A DNA stretch of 10,410 nucleotides from assembly GCA_019752975.1 (NCBI GenBank), contig JAIELM010000511.1, forward strand, positions 1-10,410, written 5' to 3'. Each line of letters opens with the position of its first letter. Position 1 is the stretch's first letter. This DNA comes from Undibacterium sp. (GTDB taxonomy: Bacteria; Pseudomonadota; Gammaproteobacteria; Burkholderiales; Burkholderiaceae_D). Both the position numbers and the translations under genes were made by a program. Positions 7,060 through 10,410 of this stretch are shown here, piece by piece. Below the pieces are notes generated by a model. It saw only the letters and a program-made list of their open reading frames with translations, ran no database searches and was not told the origin of the DNA.

Positions 7060-7094
7060 TAAAATTAGCATTGCAAAACCCTCTAATTTTAGCA
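7060..7094 (-). promoter_or_regulatory. Probable sucCD promoter (extended -10) inside an inverted repeat
   Basis: The minus strand reads TGCTAAAAT (7086-7094), an extended -10 element, with no good -35. The -10 lies in one arm of a perfect 9-bp inverted repeat, CTAATTTTA / TAAAATTAG (7083-7091 and 7060-7068, spacing 14). Transcription would start near 7079, about 50 bases before sucC. The repeat could be an operator or a leader hairpin. Confidence 0.5.
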
Positions 7095-7193
7095 CAGCGA
7101 ACCCACTTAAGCCATTTTTGACTTAGTTTCACTTATGCTGGACCGCCACGCATGTAGGTGTTCTTAACTGGCATTGGTTTGATGGAGAAACGC

Positions 7194-7679
7194 TTATGAC
7201 GAACACCGCGCGTCAGGAGATATCAAGTCATCCAAATCTCGGCTTGCGCGTAGCGCAACATTGATCGCACTACTTGAAAAACCGCGTTGCATAAGAAATT
7301 TCATTTGCTTGGCCTTCTCAGTTGAATCACATGCCACGCGAGGAAACTTTCGGTGTAAAACATTAATCGCCCGTTGCCCTTCGCTTTCCTCTAGTTTGCA
7401 TTTAAGCGCGGCCATATCATCTTTACTTAGCTGATGACTTTGTAACTCAGCGAGGATTTTTTGATTGCCAAAACGCGCCTGCCTACGATTGACTAGCGAC
7501 TCAGAAAAACGCTGATCGGATAAATAATTTGCGTTTTCCAAAAAATCCAGCACAGCCTCTAAATCATCATCTTCTTGGACGTGTCCCGCCAATTTACGCG
7601 CCAACTCTACGCGACTATGTTCGCGCATAGACAAGTAGCGTAAGGCTCTAGCTTTTAGACTTATTTTTTGTTTAAACAT
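7194..7679 (-). CDS. recX: RecX, regulator of RecA
   Basis: RecX is a small cytoplasmic protein that binds RecA filaments and modulates, usually limits, their growth. From the ATG at 7677-7679 the protein has 161 residues, normal for RecX. The frame is open to 7736, but those 19 extra residues run through the recA terminator hairpin, so the inner ATG is preferred. The characteristic helical repeats are visible: KARALRYLSMREHSRVEL (9-26), a glutamate/aspartate stretch, DFLENANYLSDQRFSESLV near the middle with the conserved L-DQRFAE-like core, then LMQRGFSSSAINVAL towards the end. It lies directly downstream of recA, as in many proteobacteria. Expression is expected mostly from read-through of the terminator between the genes, which keeps RecX far below RecA. 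No separate promoter is evident. Confidence 0.93.
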   Translation of the reverse strand: MFKQKISLKARALRYLSMREHSRVELARKLAGHVQEDDDLEAVLDFLENANYLSDQRFSESLVNRRQARFGNQKILAELQSHQLSKDDMAALKCKLEESEGQRAINVLHRKFPRVACDSTEKAKQMKFLMQRGFSSSAINVALRASRDLDDLISPDARCSS

Positions 7680-7693
7680 AGAAAACCACAGGC

Positions 7694-7733
7694 AAAAAAA
7701 ATCGATCGCCCTAGCCCAGAGCGACCGATTTTT
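7694..7733 (-). terminator. Attenuating terminator between recA and recX
   Basis: Arms at 7697-7711 and 7719-7733 form a 15-bp stem with two G-U pairs and a 7-base loop, followed on the minus strand by eight T ending at 7694. It lies 32 bases past the recA stop and just before the recX ATG. In E. coli recX is also expressed by read-through of such a hairpin. Confidence 0.88.
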
Positions 7734-7764
7734 CAACTAACGTGAACCGAAAAAACAATCAATA

Positions 7765-8811
7765 CTATTCCGATGCAAACGCTGGCAGTAAAGGCACTCC
7801 CAACTGCGCTCTGACTTTGTTCTCTATCTCATGCGCCAAAGCCGGACGTTCTATCAAATAATTACGTGCATTATCTTTACCCTGACCAATACGTTCGCCG
7901 TTATAGCTATACCATGAGCCAGATTTCTCCACGATCTTAGCATCGGCACCTAAGTCGAGGATTTCACCTTCACGTGAAGTACCGGCACCGTACAAAATAT
8001 CAAAATGAGCTTCTTTGAATGGCGGCGCAACTTTGTTCTTAACAACCTTGACCTTAGTTTCGTTACCGACGATTTCATCACCTGCTTTAATAGATCCAGT
8101 ACGACGAATGTCCAAACGCACAGAGGCGTAAAATTTCAATGCATTACCACCAGTGGTGGTTTCTGGACTGCCGAACATGACGCCGATTTTCATACGAATC
8201 TGATTAATGAAAATCACCAAGGTATTCGTGCGATTAATGCTACCCGTGAGTTTGCGCAAGGCTTGCGACATAAGTCGTGCTTGCAAACCAGGCAAAGAAT
8301 CTCCCATATCACCTTCGATCTCAGCCCGTGGAGTTAACGCCGCAACAGAATCGATAACAATCAAATCAACACTACCTGAGCGCACTAGCGCATCGGTAAT
8401 TTCTAAGGCCTGCTCACCCGTATCGGGCTGTGAAATCAAGAGATCACTCAAACACACGCCAAGTTTTTGCGCATAGCCGACATCCAAGGCATGTTCAGCA
8501 TCAATAAAGGCGCAAGTACCTCCCAATTTTTGCATCTCGGCGATCACTTGCAGTGTCAACGTCGTTTTACCAGAGGACTCTGGTCCGTAAATTTCCACCA
8601 CACGTCCACGCGGCAGACCACCAACACCCAAGGCAATATCCAAGCCTAAAGAGCCAGTAGAAACAACCTGCACTTCCTCGATCGGCGCACCGTCAGCCAG
8701 ACGCATTACCGAACCTTTACCAAATTGTTTTTCAATCTGCGCTAAAGCAGCGGCTAAGGCTTTGCTCTTGTCGGCGCTATTGTCAGTGCCATTTGATTTT
8801 CTATCGTCCAT
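7765..8811 (-). CDS. recA: RecA recombinase
   Basis: This is a 348-residue ATP-dependent recombinase that forms filaments on single-stranded DNA, drives strand exchange and triggers LexA cleavage in the SOS response. Walker A is GPESSGKTT (76-84, K82), the catalytic Glu is E106 in FIDAEHALD, Walker B is LIVIDS (150-155), and [10 protein letters not shown] holds the ATP-sensing Q204. DNA-binding loop L2 is in [17 protein letters not shown] (211-227). Relative to E. coli RecA the N-terminus is about 10 residues longer, while the C-terminus ends early ([12 protein letters not shown]) and lacks the long acidic tail. The ribosome site is GAGAG close to the ATG. Control by LexA is shown by the operator at 8880-8899, and a hairpin lies in the leader. 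recX follows behind a terminator. Confidence 0.99.
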   Translation of the reverse strand: MDDRKSNGTDNSADKSKALAAALAQIEKQFGKGSVMRLADGAPIEEVQVVSTGSLGLDIALGVGGLPRGRVVEIYGPESSGKTTLTLQVIAEMQKLGGTCAFIDAEHALDVGYAQKLGVCLSDLLISQPDTGEQALEITDALVRSGSVDLIVIDSVAALTPRAEIEGDMGDSLPGLQARLMSQALRKLTGSINRTNTLVIFINQIRMKIGVMFGSPETTTGGNALKFYASVRLDIRRTGSIKAGDEIVGNETKVKVVKNKVAPPFKEAHFDILYGAGTSREGEILDLGADAKIVEKSGSWYSYNGERIGQGKDNARNYLIERPALAHEIENKVRAQLGVPLLPAFASE

Positions 8812-8849
8812 ATGCTCTCTCAGGTAAATGCAAGGTGAAGACTGTATTT

Positions 8850-8868
8850 GGAAGTTTGCTTAACTTCC
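8850..8868 (-). repeat. Hairpin in the recA leader
   Basis: A perfect 7-bp inverted repeat, GGAAGTT / AACTTCC, with a 5-base loop lies within the predicted recA 5' untranslated region. It has no T run, so it is not a terminator. It may stabilise the mRNA or mark a protein site. Confidence 0.5.
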
Positions 8869-8879
8869 GCTCATGTCGA

Positions 8880-8899
8880 TACTGTATAAAAGATCAGTG
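8880..8899 (-). promoter_or_regulatory. LexA (SOS) box of recA
   Basis: The minus strand reads CACTGATCTTTTATACAGTA, a CTG-N10-CAG palindrome close to the proteobacterial LexA consensus TACTGT-N8-ACAGTA. It overlaps the spacer and -10 of the recA promoter, the expected place for repression. Confidence 0.88.
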
Positions 8900-8909
8900 G
8901 TTTGCGCAA
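8881..8909 (-). promoter_or_regulatory. recA sigma-70 promoter
   Basis: TTGCGC (8904-8909) and TACAGT (8881-8886) are separated by 17 bases on the minus strand. Transcription should begin near 8874, giving a leader of about 63 bases. The -10 lies within the LexA box. Confidence 0.65.
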
Positions 8910-8961
8910 GTGCCTTTTTGAAAAAATTTTGATTATTTTTCACTTGTTGTTTTTTAAGACG

Positions 8962-8995
8962 AAAAAAAACGGCTCAGAATACTCTGAGCCGTTTT
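8962..8995 (-). terminator. Terminator after tRNA-Glu
   Basis: A perfect 13-bp stem (8966-8978 with 8983-8995, core CGGCTCAGA/TCTGAGCCG) has a 4-base loop and is followed on the minus strand by eight T ending at 8962. It lies 5 bases past the tRNA CCA end and separates the tRNA unit from recA. Confidence 0.93.
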
Positions 8996-8999
8996 AACT

Positions 9000-9075
9000 T
9001 GGCGTCCCCAAGGGGATTCGAACCCCTGTACTCACCGTGAAAGGGTGATGTCCTAGGCCTCTAGACGATGGGGAC
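9000..9075 (-). tRNA. tRNA-Glu (anticodon UUC)
   Basis: This is a 76-base cloverleaf with the 3' CCA encoded (9000-9002). The acceptor stem GTCCCCA pairs with TGGGGAC, the anticodon stem-loop TCACC-CTTTCAC-GGTGA carries TTC, and the T arm is AGGGGTTCGAATCCCCT. It is the substrate of the GltX enzyme encoded about 330 bases upstream. It has its own promoter and terminator. Confidence 0.97.
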
Positions 9076-9166
9076 AATGATCTGTCCGTGTTACTGACCT
9101 GGTTACTACTTTTAACTGCACTTGCAAGGCTTGCTTTTTAAGCTTACCTGCCGAAGCAAGACCGAG

Positions 9167-9196
9167 ATTATATACTGTTTTGACTGATTTCGGCAA
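9167..9196 (-). promoter_or_regulatory. Promoter of tRNA-Glu
   Basis: The minus strand has TTGCCG (9191-9196), an 18-base spacer and a perfect TATAAT (9167-9172). An A/T-rich stretch directly upstream resembles an UP element and contains the inverted repeat AAGCATTTT / AAAATGCTT (9195-9213). The predicted leader before the tRNA is about 85 bases. Confidence 0.75.
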
Positions 9197-9246
9197 GCAT
9201 TTTAAAAATGCTTTAATTTACTAAAATTGCTTGTGCTATAAAAATC

Positions 9247-9322
<76 letters not shown>

Positions 9323-9337
9323 GAAAACAGAAACGGG

Positions 9338-9367
9338 AGTATACCAAGGGCGAGGGGTTTTTGTAAA
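9338..9367 (-). promoter_or_regulatory. Promoter of tRNA-Ala
   Basis: TTTACA (9362-9367) and TATACT (9338-9343) are separated by 18 bases on the minus strand. A GC-rich CCCG follows the -10, a discriminator typical of stable RNA promoters under stringent control. The predicted start is about 9 bases before the tRNA. Confidence 0.78.
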
Positions 9368-9407
9368 GGCAATTTCCTGATTAATTCTGGGCTCGCCTCT
9401 CGGTGAC

Positions 9408-10410
9408 TTACTTCGTTAAACGCGCTAGCACCACTTCACGCCCAAAAAGTTCTATCACCGCGTCTATTGAAGGTGTCTGCAATTGCCCCGTCAATAGCAA
9501 GCGTAAGGGCATAGCAAGTTGGGGCATTTTGAGAGCGTGTTTTGCTAGGGTCTCTTTCATTGCTCCAGAGATCGCTGCTTTGCTCCACTCTAGGTTTTCA
9601 CAAGCCGTAATAAAATCATGTAAAGCAAGTTTAATCGCATCGGTCATATGTTGCTCGCAAAGCGCCGCATCGGGTGCAGGTTGGCGATAAAAGAGCATTG
9701 CCGATTGCGCCAACTCGACCGTCGTATTGCTACGTTCTTTCAGTAAAGCGATAGCATTGACTAGCTCTGGCGCACCATCGAACACCGCCCCCATTCTTTC
9801 CATTTCCGGGCGCACCAATTGCGCTAGCCGTTGATTGTCGGCGGCTTTGATGTAATGATTATTGATCCACGCCAGTTTTTCGGGATTAAATTGGGCGGCC
9901 GAACTCGATAAGTGTGTGAGATCAAACCAAGCAATCATTTGCTCCATACTAAAGACTTCATCATCTCCATGACTCCAACCCAAACGCGCCAGATAATTGA
10001 GTAAGGCTTCTGGTAAAAAACCTTTATCCAGATAATCCATCACGCTCACTGCATCTCTACGCTTAGAGAGTTTTTGTCCGTCCGTACCAAGTATCATAGG
10101 TACGTGACCGTAATGCGGCAACTCAGCACCTAGCGCATTTAAGATATTGATTTGACGTGGCGTATTATTGACGTGATCGTCACCGCGTATCACATGGGTG
10201 ATTTGCATATCACTATCGTCTACCGCTACACAAAAATTATACGTGGGTGTGCCATCAGGCCTCGCAATCACGAGGTCATCAAGTTCACGATTGGCGATAG
10301 TGATTTGCCCTTTCACCACGTCCAGCCAGGTAACTTCGCCATCCAAAGGATTTTTAAAACGGATTACCGGTTTTCTATCACCAGGAATTGCAGGCAAAAT
10401 TTTTCCAGCC
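9408..10410 (-). CDS. gltX: Glutamyl-tRNA synthetase (N-terminus cut by window edge)
   Basis: This class I aminoacyl-tRNA synthetase charges tRNA-Glu with glutamate. The visible part is about 333 codons of a protein usually near 465-470 residues, so roughly the first 130 residues with the HIGH motif lie past position 10410. A TTG at 10395-10397 is an internal leucine codon within [10 protein letters not shown], not a start. Visible landmarks are [12 protein letters not shown], the [16 protein letters not shown] segment, [16 protein letters not shown], and the KMSKS-type loop GQKLSKRRD (KLSKR at 10059-10073) that activates [15 protein letters not shown] and the helical anticodon-binding C-terminal domain follow. 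The gene ends 85 bases before tRNA-Ala and about 330 bases before tRNA-Glu, its own substrate. No clear terminator follows, so read-through into the tRNA genes is possible. Confidence 0.98.
   Translation of the reverse strand, partial: AGKILPAIPGDRKPVIRFKNPLDGEVTWLDVVKGQITIANRELDDLVIARPDGTPTYNFCVAVDDSDMQITHVIRGDDHVNNTPRQINILNALGAELPHYGHVPMILGTDGQKLSKRRDAVSVMDYLDKGFLPEALLNYLARLGWSHGDDEVFSMEQMIAWFDLTHLSSSAAQFNPEKLAWINNHYIKAADNQRLAQLVRPEMERMGAVFDGAPELVNAIALLKERSNTTVELAQSAMLFYRQPAPDAALCEQHMTDAIKLALHDFITACENLEWSKAAISGAMKETLAKHALKMPQLAMPLRLLLTGQLQTPSIDAVIELFGREVVLARLTK

Noticed and set aside
7196..7255. 19-codon plus-strand frame with a GGAG-like site, antisense to the recX end
   Set aside because: It is too short, lies opposite coding sequence, and has no supporting promoter or conservation that can be judged here.
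8005..8476. Plus-strand frames antisense to recA
   Set aside because: These are shadows of the highly conserved recA coding sequence.
10395..10397. TTG as a start codon for gltX
   Set aside because: The reading frame continues to the window edge and the residues around it ([10 protein letters not shown]) match the interior of GltX, not an N-terminus.

Overview
The window reads like a chromosomal segment of a betaproteobacterium, most probably in the Burkholderiales and close to the Oxalobacteraceae. This is an inference from the order gltX / tRNA / recA-recX / sucCD / type IV pilin / pilin glycosyl-ligase and from the protein sequences; no database search was made. All recognisable genes lie on the minus strand, so transcription runs from position 10410 towards position 1. 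The DNA has moderate GC content. I see no insertion sequence, CRISPR array, phage gene or other sign of recent transfer.

In transcription order: the 3' two thirds of gltX (glutamyl-tRNA synthetase) enters at the right edge. It is followed by tRNA-Ala(GGC) and tRNA-Glu(UUC), each with its own sigma-70 promoter, and by a strong terminator. Next is recA, whose promoter is overlapped by a LexA box, then recX, reached only through a hairpin terminator. Then comes the TCA-cycle operon sucC-sucD (succinyl-CoA synthetase), closed by a perfect palindromic terminator.

The left half is a signalling and type IV pilus region: a PP2C-type Ser/Thr phosphatase, a protein with one canonical and one degenerate FHA domain, a FimT/GspH minor pseudopilin, and a 55-residue one-helix protein coupled to it. 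Two tandem paralogous type IV pilins follow, and the window ends inside a PglL/Wzy-type O-oligosaccharyltransferase gene cut by the left edge. The upstream pilin has a textbook sigma-54 promoter and its own terminator. The downstream pilin has neither a matching promoter nor a clear terminator and may be expressed with the ligase.

The functional themes are translation (gltX, tRNAs), DNA repair (recA, recX), the TCA cycle (sucCD), phospho-signalling (phosphatase plus FHA protein) and pilus assembly, DNA uptake and glycosylation. Most of this is ordinary core genome. The parts most worth a second look are the differently controlled pilin pair beside the ligase, the FimT protein with a GRxR motif, the small coupled membrane protein, and the FHA protein with a degenerate second domain. 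I do not claim a wholly new system.
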